The notes beneath the pieces are model-generated. The model worked only from the letters and a program-made list of their open reading frames with translations, made no database searches and was not told the origin of the DNA. Position numbers and translations under genes: made by a program. Below are positions 1 through 11,500 of a stretch of DNA of 64,000 bases, in pieces. How positions within the stretch are numbered: position 1 is the first letter of the stretch; every line of letters begins with the position of its first letter. Location: positions 372,001-436,000 of the forward strand of contig VZTI01003402.1 in NCBI GenBank assembly GCA_013397865.1, in the 5' to 3' direction. Source of the DNA: Struthidea cinerea (lineage: Eukaryota; Chordata; Aves; Passeriformes; Corcoracidae).

Positions 1-1782
1 GTATTCTGAGCTATAATTCATCAAGACCAGTTAATTTGAATATAGCTGGCTTTTTTATGCCCTTTCCAACCACTTCTCTCCTTATCCTGGGTGCAGATCA
101 TACTGCTTTTCTGTGATGTCTGTTGTGCTGGTTACCTGCCTGAAGCTGGTTCCTGAGGCCCCTGAGTCAAAAACAGCACATGGCTTTCTGAGTAACATTT
201 CCCCTTTCTGTTCAGTAATGAGCCATTTCCCTGGGATTTGTTTTACTGCATATTTCTTTTGTGTACCTGCAGAAGTGTTTCTTCTTAGTCTTTACACAAT
301 TTGCTCATGTTGCTTCATTTTGTGCTCTTGCAGTTATGTTTCAATCCTATATGCTAGTGCCATGCTTGTATACTCATTTCAGCAATCCTCTAGCTTCTTA
401 ACACCTGTCTTTTTCTTAGCAGCCTTTCCCTTACATCTGTCCAGAGCAGGATCTTTCCAACCAAACCTCTGAACATTTTAAAACATGCATTCTTGAGGTC
501 TATGCTCTTTATTTTGTTGTTTTCCTTCTCTTTCAATTTCCAAAAGAAGGCCATGGAAGCTGGAAGCACTTACCTCCCCTGAAAATAAGACGTTGACTGC
601 GTTTTTATTATTCTCATCACAAGGCCAGCATTTGAACTGTACAGCAAGAAGATCTCATGGCCTCCTGTTTCTTCAGCACGTAGTGATACTTTCTGCCAGA
701 CAGCGCTAAAGTGCGGATGCCTCTCACGCATTCTTATCTGTGCATGGTATCTGATGCAAGGTGCAGAGTGTGCTTTGTGAAAGTTTAAAAAAAATGGCAG
801 CATCTCCTGCTGCAAAAGTATCTTGTGCTTTTAGTCCCCATCATAGGAAACAGCCTCATATCATCAGAGTTTTCACAAATGCTACAGAGACAGCTAACTG
901 TGTCACTTGCAGACACATTTGGTCTTGCTGGGAGACATACAACTGTCTCCATGGGTTTTTAGCTATATCCATTAAAGTGCTTCTGCCCAAGTATATAAAT
1001 CACCAATGTCAACTGCCCACAAGGTAGCACAGCTGTATCTTCCTGAAACTGTATTTCATTTAAACACTTCTGCTACCTGATAGCAATGATGGCTTTGAAA
1101 ATTTAGATGACAAACTAGAGAAGACTTGTACATTTGCTCCGTGGTGAGAGGCCACATTTAGAAGGCATTAGACTTTATCGTTTCAAGAGCCTAACGCTGC
1201 ATATTTTTCAAGTTCTGATCTGTTTGGATTAGAAACTGATCTCAAGCCTTTCAGCTGGAGCCTATATCTACGACATGTGAGATGATATGTCTGAAGTCAT
1301 CAAAATTCAGCCCACATGTCTTACCCGAACAATGAAATGCTGACGGAACAATCAAAACCAAATAACAAATCAACAAGCTAATCTACCTCCTTTCAGCATA
1401 CCTCCTAAAGTGTGATGTAACCACACAATAATACCACAGCCTACAGCTTATATGTCTCACACAAAACCTGAGTACCTGTAAACGTTAGGGAGGGCAGACC
1501 TAAAGTAAAAATTTGCATCTTTACATTAACTGAAGAACACATACATCTCTTCTTGCTTTCATGTTCTGTCCCAGAACTGAAATAGAATCAGGATTAGCTA
1601 GTTATTACAAAGAGGGGGGAAAAAACCCCTCAGAACATTTCTGATTAGGATGGAATATAGCAGAAAACAAAATGTCAAAATGTGGGAAGAAAGTCTTCTC
1701 ACAGGGTCTGCAGTCCAGGCTTACCAGTTTAACAAAATTCAATAGGTCAAATAATGAGTGGGTATGAAATCTTGACCCAATT

Positions 1783-1810
1783 AAATCCATGGCAAAAATC
1801 CCATGGATTT
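1783..1810. repeat. Inverted repeat, 10-base arms
   Basis: AAATCCATGG at 1783-1792 and its exact reverse complement CCATGGATTT at 1801-1810, separated by eight bases. No protein or transposon context. Confidence 0.7.
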
Positions 1811-2700
1811 TTCTGGGACCAGGATTTCAGTCTGGTTGCACTGCGTCCAAATGCTTTTTTTTAAAAAGCAGCAAATATCATACAGTGTTTTAGACATTTA
1901 TACATTCATATACAGACAAATTGGAATGGTTTTGGGCAAGGGAATATACATACGTGACTTTGCTGTCAGGTCAAAATGGGCTGCTGTTCCAGTATACACA
2001 CTATAGATGAAAGCATGGACAAAGAAACACACTGCAGTGCAGGCAGACAGTGGCCAAGGAGGGTGCTCTATAGAGCTATGGATTTTGTTATGAAAGGCCA
2101 CAATTCCCCAGATCCATGAGAGTTATATTATTCTCAGCAAGATGCAATGAACTCAAATGCAGATTAAAAGAGACCAATGCTGTTTGCAAGAGCTGAGGGG
2201 GGGGTTTTCTGGAACTCCAACACCCCAGCACCTGGGCCCCAGATGGTTTGCTCTCTCCCAGCTGCTTAGCCCAAGATCACCGCTCTTCCTCAATGGGCAG
2301 GACCATAAAAAACAGGCATTCCTAACAAGGGGGCAACTTGGGTCATGACTGTGTGGTTGTTCCTTCTGCTTTGAAATCTACACTCCGGTCTTAAAACCAT
2401 GCTTCCCCACGTCAGCTGGTTACAGCTGAACAATGCACCCAACCTGCCTGCAGACTGCCTGTTCATGCCTGACTTGTGTACAGAGTGTGCTCTTCACACT
2501 TCCTGCCAGTGCTTACAGCCAGGCTGCAGAGAGAATTCAAGAACTCCTGTGCTGGCTCTAGGTCTCCACACCTTTGCAGGCTTCTGCCTGTCCAGAACCG
2601 ATGTTGGCTCTAGTGCTCTCATATTAGCTCAAGTTCAATGCATTACTTTAGGCTAATGAACAAATGAAAACTAGCATAACCTATTCCCAGAGATGAAAGG

Positions 2701-2728
2701 AAGAGCCAAGAGCCAAGAGCCAAGAATC
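2701..2728 (+). repeat. Short tandem repeat, 7-base unit
   Basis: Three exact copies of AAGAGCC in a row, followed by a partial copy AAGAATC. Confidence 0.8.
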
Positions 2729-5700
2729 TTCAAAGTGATGATGTCAGTTAAACCTCTTTATAAAACAGTCAAGTGGAAAGACTGAAAAGGAAGGTTGCTC
2801 TTTTACTCCAATAAAGGTCAAATGAAGAGCTAACCACTCTTTCTCCTTCCCATCAATACAGTAGTACTAGAGACTGGGCTTTTCCAAATAGTTTCCCTGC
2901 TACAATCAAAGATGTTTACTTTCTTTATACAGGTATGTCCTCACACATTTAATCCCCTCTAGGCATTCTGAAAAGAGAAATCTATTTCTACTAGCTTTAT
3001 TAGTTCCCAGACCGAGAGCTGGATGAATTGTTTATGGTAATAAGTGATTCATTTAATCATACATTTTTCCTACTTATGACTTGACTATCACATTACCTTG
3101 ACTCCTGTGTTTGTAGGACTAATCATAAATATTCACCGAACAGATTATACAAATACATTTCAATTGGTGATTTGTTTGCAGACCAATGTCTCTGAAAATA
3201 CCCAAATTAATTTTTATGCCCCCAAGGGTATGTGGCTGTTTGCCTAATTCACATGCCATCGTTTCTGACAGAGGAAGCGAAACCTTTAAAATAGGAGAAT
3301 AATGATGGAAGCGTATCAGTTACTGAACAGATAATAATTATTAATACTAATCTGTATAAAAAATTGCTTACAAAATGTTTAGGACTCTCAAATACGCTGT
3401 TAAACGAATAGCTTAAATAAACATGACCCCTGGAAATCAGGAGTGAGATGGGATCATGAGACTAGTCATGAATCACTTTCTTCTATTTCCAAAAGCTCTG
3501 TTACTTACTGACTTGTCTATTATCCTACAGTGCTGCTCTGTGAAAATCTCCAATGATACTACATATAATACAAAACCCACATGCAACTGATCATGGAAAT
3601 TTAAGTAATGCTAACTAAGGAAAATTTGGCTGAACAGGCAAAATTTTATATAGAATAATTTGTTTTGTAAAAAACATTTACAAAATTATTTCCAATTATG
3701 AAAGGAGGACTGAATTAATTATTGCCTTTTTACAAACCAGATGGACATTTTGGAGTCTTGTGAGACAATTTCTTTCAAAAAAAGCATGTGCAAGTAGAAT
3801 GTAGAATTAGGGTTAATAGAGTCATCAACAATAATCTGCTGAAGCCATAGAAAAATGACAGCAGAAAACTTCAGGTTTCAGAGGCATAAAACGAAAAACT
3901 CAGAAATTTAATAATGAACTCTAATTTTATCATAAAACCTTAATAGAGTTGGCTACAAAAATGTACTTCAATTTTTATAAACTCTCAGACTGAAATCCTG
4001 AAATCAGCAAAACCAGAGGTTTTACATTGCTTGTAATAACCTCCAAAGCTTAGTGAGATATTAAAATTTGATTGTATTTTAATATCATCTGAAAGATTAT
4101 CCAACAGCTGCAATAAGCAATATGTAGCAGGACCTCTTCAGGGTCAAACTTTGTGTATAGGAAGAGATGAGATTATTCTGGTTTTGTTAGAAAGGAATAC
4201 ATATGGATACGAGGCAGCAGCAATGTGAAGCGGAAGCTTTCCAATCCTAATAGCTGCCTACGGACTCAGATTTCCTAGGTAGTTCTGGCACATGGTGCTT
4301 GGTTGTCAGGCAGTTTGGGATGATCTCTGGTGTAACGTTTGGCTTGCAAGAGCAAGTAGAGCTGTCTGCTGGGAGCCCCTGGCGGGTGGCCATGCCAAGG
4401 AGAGGGACGTGGCCCTTCGTGTTGCGAGGCTGTGCGTGCGCCTGCTGCTCGTGCGCTGAGGGGTGAGCCAGCAGTGCGTCCGAGGGACCAACACTTCTTG
4501 GGCTCAAGATGCATTAAGGGAGACACCTAAACATTCAGTTGGCTCCCTACTGGACCCCATGGCTTTCACCAGTAGACAGACTGGACATCTCTGAAATAAA
4601 GGATGGAAATTTTCTCTGCTTCTTGTGTGGATGTGACTTCTAATAATCCATCATATAATTTTTTTTCTCCTCCTATTTAAACCAGGAAGGATTCCTACCC
4701 TCTGAACCCAACAAGGTCTTTGTAAACAGCGAAGTGATTGTTTTCAATTTCCTGTTTAAAGGAATAGTTTAAGGGAATTCTGGCATGCTCAAAAAATGCA
4801 GGATTTATTTTCTGAGAAAAAATCCATTATAAAATTAATAAGCACTTACCAGAATTCACATGCATATCCAAATGAGTAAGCAGATGCTTCCTATTGTGAT
4901 TTGAAAAGGACCTCTCTGCTTTCAGCACTTTTCACAGTTAAGAATCAGGAATATTGGTACTTAGTTCCTATGTGGAAATATTTAAAACTCTTTCTAATGT
5001 ATTTATGATGTTTTCCTATGCAGTCCTGCACAAACATTTCCAGTGTGCTATGACTCAGTGTTTTTTTGAAGTAGCAGAAATACAATGAAAAGTCTGTTTC
5101 TCATAGTATTTTGGCAGAAAACAACTCTGTGGGTTGGTGTTGGCAACACCACAGTCTAAGAATAGGGCACTTCTCAGGCAGAAAGTTGTTGAATTTGGAC
5201 ATCAGCTAGGTTTGCCTAGGCGTAAAGAAGCCACTGTCTTCAGGGAAAGGAGTAATTTGGAAAAGCTTATCCTACAAGTTAGTGTGCTAGTGTCTACCAA
5301 AATAATTATTTCCTGTGAGGACTACTCAGAATGAAGTAATCTCAAAGAATATATTCCATTGGATGAGCGAGGTCGCTGCGCAGCCCTTCGACACTTCCTC
5401 AAAGGGGCTCTTATTGTGTGGAGTGCTCTATTCTAGTTTCAGTTGTTCATAAACATGAGTAATGCTTCCTTCCAAGTTTGTGCAAATGGGAAGAACTGTA
5501 AAAGTGCAGTGCTTCACCATCCATGTACTGTGCTGATAGCACTACTGCCATCATTGTGAAATGCAGGGCAAGACAAAAAGTAACACAACAATGAGGAAGT
5601 GAAAGAGTTAAAGCTTTTAAAATGAGCTTGAACACGACAGTCTTAAAACCTAATATACCGAGCCGAGCCTGGACTGTGCTGGTTCTGATGAACCCAGAGG

Positions 5701-7449
5701 AGGTGGAAATGTTTTCTCTAGCTAAGGCTTTACCCGTAAATACAGACTATACAGACTGTTCTCTACAAATAAAGGCAATGCAGGAAATTCCTTGGAAGCC
5801 TCAGCTACAGCATTCCCTTACTATGGGTAACATTTGCCAAGTGACTCAAGCATCTACACCACCAGTTTGATTTCATTCTTACTTTGCCCCAGGGCTCTGG
5901 ATTCCTGATTATCCATACTATTCATGTGCTGCTTTTGGCAGCAAAAATTTTCGTCAATTATTTCCCTCCAAAAGGAAATGCTGGCACAGATGGCAGAGAA
6001 GCCAAGTCCAGTCAGATCATATTGGATGTGTAATTCTCAGGCTTGGGCTACTGTTCCATGGGACTGCCATTTAGCACAGCCCCAGAAAGTCTTCCTCCCT
6101 CGGCAGCCCTCTACAAACCTTCAGACCTTGCAGGACCTCCCAGGATACTCCATCTTGCCCTCAGATATGAAAACATAGTCCAAGCAGACAGAAATCTTTC
6201 TACTGGTATTTAGAGACCTATGTAACTTCTCTGGACAAGCTGTAGGCAGCCAGGTCTGGAAGCTGTCTTTTTGCACAAAGATGAATTTTGAATTTGTCTG
6301 CTCAAGATTTCTAGGCCTTAAGTTCTTTGGAAGATGCTTCCTCTTATTTAAAATTTCTTGTAGTATATCTGCAGTGCTTATTCATCTCTTTTGTCTTCAG
6401 CAGGACAAAGGAGAAGGAGATAAAGTATCACCCTTTGAAAAAATGAGACACGCCAAACTCCTTCCTATCGAGGACAACACTGCTTTGTTGCTGCATCTTC
6501 CATGGTAATGTACAGCATTCTCCACCTTCTCTACCCAAGAGGAAAAAGCACCAGGCAGTGCAGTCAACAGAAATTCTTCTCCCTCTAGCCCTAATTTCAA
6601 AATGCTTTCATTGCAGAACATTTAGCATATATCTGTACTCACCTGTGGGCCTTATTCCAGGTATTCCTACCTAAACACTGGCCTCTAATGAAGCAGCAGC
6701 CATATGTCAGGTTACAGGCAGGTGACAGATGGAGTTAATCATGCAGTTTTGAGCCATTCTACCCCTGCTCATTAATCTACCTCCTTTAAAACTTGTTCTA
6801 ACAGTTCAAACCAGGAATAGGTACAGCCAGAAGAAAAGGTTACCACTTTGAAACTTGGATGAGATTTTAAACTTGAAAAAAGCCAGGAATGTACGTGTGT
6901 GAACTCCTGCCCCTTTCCCAACAAACACAAATGAAGAGCTTCATCTACTAGCATTAAAAATAAACAGTCTGTCAAGGAAATATTTATTTCCCCAAATAGG
7001 GAAGGCTTCTCTCAAGCTCTCTTTCAGGTTTGTATGTGTTTGATGGTAGCACTTAGTCCTATGTTAGTGACACATTAGGACAGCTATCTTGAGGGCTGGA
7101 AACAAAAATTTCACATCTTTGCAAAAGAGAAAGTTCCCCTTCCACCGTGACACGTCATATTTAGTTCTGGCCCTGGAAGGTTCCTATGTACCAGACATCA
7201 GTTGTAACATTTTAAGTTACAGAAATACAACTTAAAATTCCCTCTGAAGGAGTATATTGATATTTCCGTCTGAGGGTAATGGTTGCACTTGTGATGTGAA
7301 GGCACCCGGACTCACAGAAAGAAGGATATAAAAACACTCAGAACATGGTGAAAATTCATCAGTGTGCATGGGAAATGACAACATAGAATGGGGGCCATCA
7401 GAAAACTGGTCAGAGCTTGCAAGGTACAGAGCTTACCAGGGCTACTCGT

Positions 7450-7580
7450 AGAGGTTCCTAGCTCTGCCACTAACCTAAGGCACGTCCTTGGGCATGTCTC
7501 TTCACCTTGCTGTGATTCCATTCTCCATCTGCAAAGTGAAGATAACAACACGTCACTTTATGAAGAGCTTCAGGCGACAA
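7450..7580 (+). repeat. MIR-like SINE relic
   Basis: The stretch contains, in order, the phrases typical of the MIR consensus: CTAGCTCTGCCACTAAC, then CCTTGGGCATGTCTCTTCAC, then CCATCTGCAAAGTGAAGATAA. The match is by recall of the consensus, not by alignment. Copies are old and diverged in birds. Confidence 0.6.
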
Positions 7581-9883
7581 ATTCAACATAACCCCTTGGG
7601 CCAGCTTACTGGTTATAGAAGGAGGTGAACAATATACATAATTTATTGTCTTCCTAGTTAAAAACAGCATGTCCGTTTGTTATACTCTGTCACCCCACTT
7701 CTGCACCTCTACAGCAGCTAGTTAAAGCACACTTTGCTTGTAAGCAAAATGTGAAAGAAACAATCTTCCATCTGTACCAAGGATGCATAGCACTGTTCAA
7801 AACAAATCATTACTTGGAACAGCAATGGAAGAATCAAGATGTTTTAAGAATTGCAGTCGTAAGAAAGAAAGCATTTACTTCAGCAGCTGACAACATACAA
7901 TCATGCAGAACAAGCAAAATAACACCTACCTAGAATACACTCAAGGTCTGCATCATGATTCTTCATGGTAGGGAAGCAAGAGAAAGATTCTCTCAGACAA
8001 CTGTTAAATTTAATCTTACTATGTAGTTGCAGGACAGTACAGGGACATAAAAGTTAATTGTCTACGGTAGTTAAAAGGGAATTTTAGTGACCTACTGTCT
8101 CCCATCAGAATGGAGTCTTCAGAAATAAGTGAATGATAGTATATTGATGCAATTATTCTTCTAGTATGCATATAAATTTTTATTTGTTTGAGAACAGGAG
8201 TATGTGCTGGGAACAACTATGGCACTGTACAACTTCCAGTGACTAGAAGGAAGGCTTCATTTTTAAAAAATTACCTTCTAAACTATCCACTTTTTAAATC
8301 ATAATAAATCTGGAATGTCTTTCTTGACTTTAACAGCTGAACACTTGGCTGAGGATATGTGGGTGACTACTCCCTCATTCTTTTATGTAAAGGCAAACTG
8401 GCAGCCTGCTTGGGATTTTTTGGTACTCTTAAAGATATCCAGAAAATCCTTCAGAAACTATACTAGATCCTGTTAGATTTCTCTAAAACTCAGGTCATAG
8501 CTCCTGTCAGTGCTTGGGTTTCTGACAGCAGGCATGAAAAGCTATGATCACATACCTAGACTGTTGTTTTATTTACATACTGTGAAGAGTAAAAAGCCCA
8601 AACCCATACTCTAGATTCTTGTGTACCCTTCAAACCTATTCACAAACCTTCAATTTACTTCTCTTGGACTGCAATTTCAGCCATTTTGTGATGGGATGGA
8701 AACATTCTTTTTCTCCCACATGGCCAAATGGCATTTTTAGCTCTTTCAGTGCTCTCACAGCTCTGGTTCCACTGAAATTACAGTGTTAGTCTGGATTTCC
8801 ATCGCTGCGACAGCAAGCAGATCCTGTCTGCCAGTGTACAGACAGACTCAACAGCTGAATTATGAATGGAAAATGGGGTAAGAATAGAAGTCAGTACTGC
8901 CTGAACTAAGGTTACTGCAGAACACCCTTGGGTAATGCTCAGGATATAGAAGGAGAGATACTTAGAGAAGTGGGAGAATAATGAAAATTTAAGAGTGAGG
9001 GCATACCGAGAGACATTTTCACACATTTTTTCCTAGATAAATTTTTATGTGGTTTGTCCTAAGTACAAGATGGCTTGCTGAAAGCTAAAATATCTTCTTC
9101 CCCTGCCCTCATGATAACTTTGGCAAAAGAAAAAGATCACACATGTGAAGTGGCACAGCCAAGTATCTAAGTGATTGGAAATTAATTGCTTAAATTAGAG
9201 GAAGAGATGCAATTTTGAGAAGGAAAAGAGCCATACCCTCAGGAACACAATGGTTTTAAAATCCTAGAAAACCAAGAAGTGCAGATGAGCCAAAAACTAT
9301 TTGGGAGGAAAAAACCACCCTTCCTTACTCCAGAGATCAAAGAAGAAACAATTAGACAAAACTAAAATCACAGCTGAAAAAAAGAAGCTCTGAAAAGGGC
9401 ATATAAAATACTGGCACCCCTATTCAACACAGAGAGAAATTATACATCACAGGTTGGTCTCTAGAGCCACAGTGGAGAATTGCCCAGTGGGCCCTCTTCC
9501 CTCTCCTCCATTCCACCAGTCCAGTCCGTGTTTGCAATCAGTACCTTGGTCTGTCCTCACAAGGGGAGAGGCACATGAGGAGCAATAAGAGATGGAGGGG
9601 AATAAATGGCACCTCACCCAGAGAGTGCACACTGTTCTCTCAGGTTTTTGTTTGTGGATTCTTAGAGCAGGATCTCCTCCTGCACAGCTGTTTCCATAAT
9701 CTAGTTTCCATCTGAATGGTGCCCTTTTGCCAATGTATGCCAGTGAAATTAACGGCAGTATCTCTCTGCAATATATTCTGCTAATTCTGGGATGAGGGCA
9801 AAATATACTCCTTGTGCATTTCCAGTCCATATCCCAAATACAGAAAGGATCTGACAGGCAAGATGCAGATTGTGTAAGTTGAG

Positions 9884-9940
9884 TTACCAGAGCCAGAAGA
9901 TGTTACCAGAGCCAGAAGATAGTACCAGAATCAGCAGTGG
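9884..9940 (+). repeat. 19-base tandem repeat, three copies
   Basis: Units TTACCAGAGCCAGAAGATG at 9884-9902 and TTACCAGAGCCAGAAGATA at 9903-9921 differ only at the last base. A third, more diverged unit runs 9922-9940. Confidence 0.8.
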
Positions 9941-11199
9941 GTTTTCATCTCTGTAACAGCAATTCAGCAAAAAAATACTGAATTTTGTAACATTTTTGAG
10001 GGATTCTCACTGCAAGTTAAGCTCACGCTATTTCATTGGTAACTGCAGGTATACTCATGTGACTCAAAAAAATGTGTCAGGACATTTACCTAGATATCAC
10101 AAAAGTGGGCCAAGAAAGAGAGAATCTGATTTTTTTTTTTCTTTTTTACTTTTTAATTAGTTTAAGGAAATTCCCAAACTTTCAGTATTGCAGGCAACTT
10201 ACACCGATTACAAAACAAAAGAATAATGTTTAAATTCCTAGACTGCAAATGGATATACCAGCTAAGGCCACTCATAAATTGTATTTGTAATTTCTAATAA
10301 AACATGGCCTAAAGGTTTCAGATACTAAGAGATATGAAAGAATAGTACATGGTCTTTCATCCCTTTCTATAACCACCCAAATTTCTTGAAAGTCTTCCTT
10401 TCCCTTTTCTCTCAAATAAATCAAAGATGGTGACAGGCATTGATAAAAAATATTTCTACTTTAGTGGACGAAAATGAATAGTTAATAACCAGAGCTCCTC
10501 ACAGTTATAAATGCCATCACTGGGCTCTCACAACCTGCTCTTACAAGGGATGAGGTGACATTGAGCTTGCAAAGCAAAGGAAGAGAGAGCATTTACCTGA
10601 GAGCTGAAGAAAAAACTTTACATAAGCAGGCCTCCATGAAAGCACTGACTGAGCAAGGTGCTTGCTGCATGCTGCCTTTACTTGGATGGTAATTGGATTA
10701 CAGTTGCACTCATTCATAAATTGGGATATTTTTCAAAATGTGAAGGTATACCAGATCACTATTTCCTGCACTATTGGCTCTGCATTCAGGTAACAAGCAG
10801 ATGCAGAAAAATTAGTATGAACAAACTACTGCCAAAATATGTCAGTGTTCCCAGAGGCTGGGAAAACAGGCAGAAGCAAGATGGCAGGCCAAGAGAGGAA
10901 GATTTCTGCTCCTAGAATTGAGGAAAGGTGAAGGTTCCTGAGCACACAACTTCCTGAGGGGCCAGGTCTGGCCACCAGGAACTTGGAAACTTGTGTTTGC
11001 TTCTCCCATGATGATAGAACCAGTGTACATGTGTATGTACTCTTGGTAAATAAAGAGCACTGTGTCCCTAGGGAGGTCCATTCCTCCCTGACAGGAGCAG
11101 CCTTGCAGAGCCCCAGACATAACCACACCTTGCAATACAGGGCTGACAGTCCCTATCTTGAAATGCAGACTTCCAGCACCTTTTAAGTATTACTGAGCT

Positions 11200-11445
11200 T
11201 TGCAGAGGCAACTTCCTAAGACTAAAATCATCAAACAATTTAACTTCCTGTTCAAGCATTGCCATTACAGTGGTGTCACTAGGCAGTGTATCATGTGCTG
11301 CAGAAGGAGGAGGAGAGAAGTTGTGTGAGCACCCGAGGGTGCAGCCTGGCCCCACAGGGAAGGAAGGCTGGTGCTGTGGGGCCCTGGGAGACGTGGCATT
11401 GCCTGCAGGGGGAGGGGACAAAGCAGCAGGCCCACCATTAGCACC
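11200..11445 (+). promoter_or_regulatory. CD28: Candidate CD28 promoter / 5' UTR
   Basis: Region directly upstream of the CD28 ATG. It holds two ACTTCCT boxes, at 11211-11217 and 11243-11250; the second is a full ETS site (CAGGAAGT on the minus strand), a common element of T-cell promoters. I see no TATA box close by. The segment from about 11290 is purine- and GC-rich and is likely 5' UTR. The transcription start cannot be set from sequence alone. Confidence 0.35.
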
Positions 11446-11500
11446 ATGCTCCTGGGGATCCTCGTGGTGCTCTGCTTCATCCCCACTGCTGATGTAACAG
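11446..11500 (+). CDS. CD28: CD28 exon 1 (signal peptide)
   Basis: Codes residues 1-18 plus the first base of codon 19. It is a hydrophobic leader beginning MLLGILVVLC and ends at a GTAAC donor in phase 1. The ATG has A at -3, a good Kozak context. The reading frame is open further upstream but contains no better ATG, so this start is preferred. Confidence 0.93.

Larger units (their letters stand above)
1..11199. other. Intergenic DNA upstream of CD28
   Basis: About 11 kb of AT-rich sequence. Open frames are short (127 codons or fewer), lack recognisable domains and are not bounded by convincing exon signals, so I call no gene. Contents noted: an inverted repeat at 1783-1810, GAGCCAA tandem copies at 2701-2728, a small CpG-rich patch near 4380-4500, a MIR-like relic at about 7450-7580 and a 19-base tandem repeat at 9884-9940. 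In mammals RAPH1 lies on this side of CD28; no part of it is recognised here. Confidence 0.7.

Noticed and set aside
113..472. 119-codon + strand frame at the window start
   Set aside because: The cysteine- and phenylalanine-rich translation is what T-rich DNA gives. No exon signals or homology recognised.
9447..9830. 127-codon minus-strand frame upstream of CD28
   Set aside because: No domain, no splice context and no upstream promoter signs. It may be part of an unrecognised old repeat, but I cannot support a family.
11371..11445. In-frame extension upstream of the CD28 ATG
   Set aside because: It would need a GTG start and would bury the hydrophobic leader behind an arginine-rich stretch. 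The ATG at 11446 has the better context.
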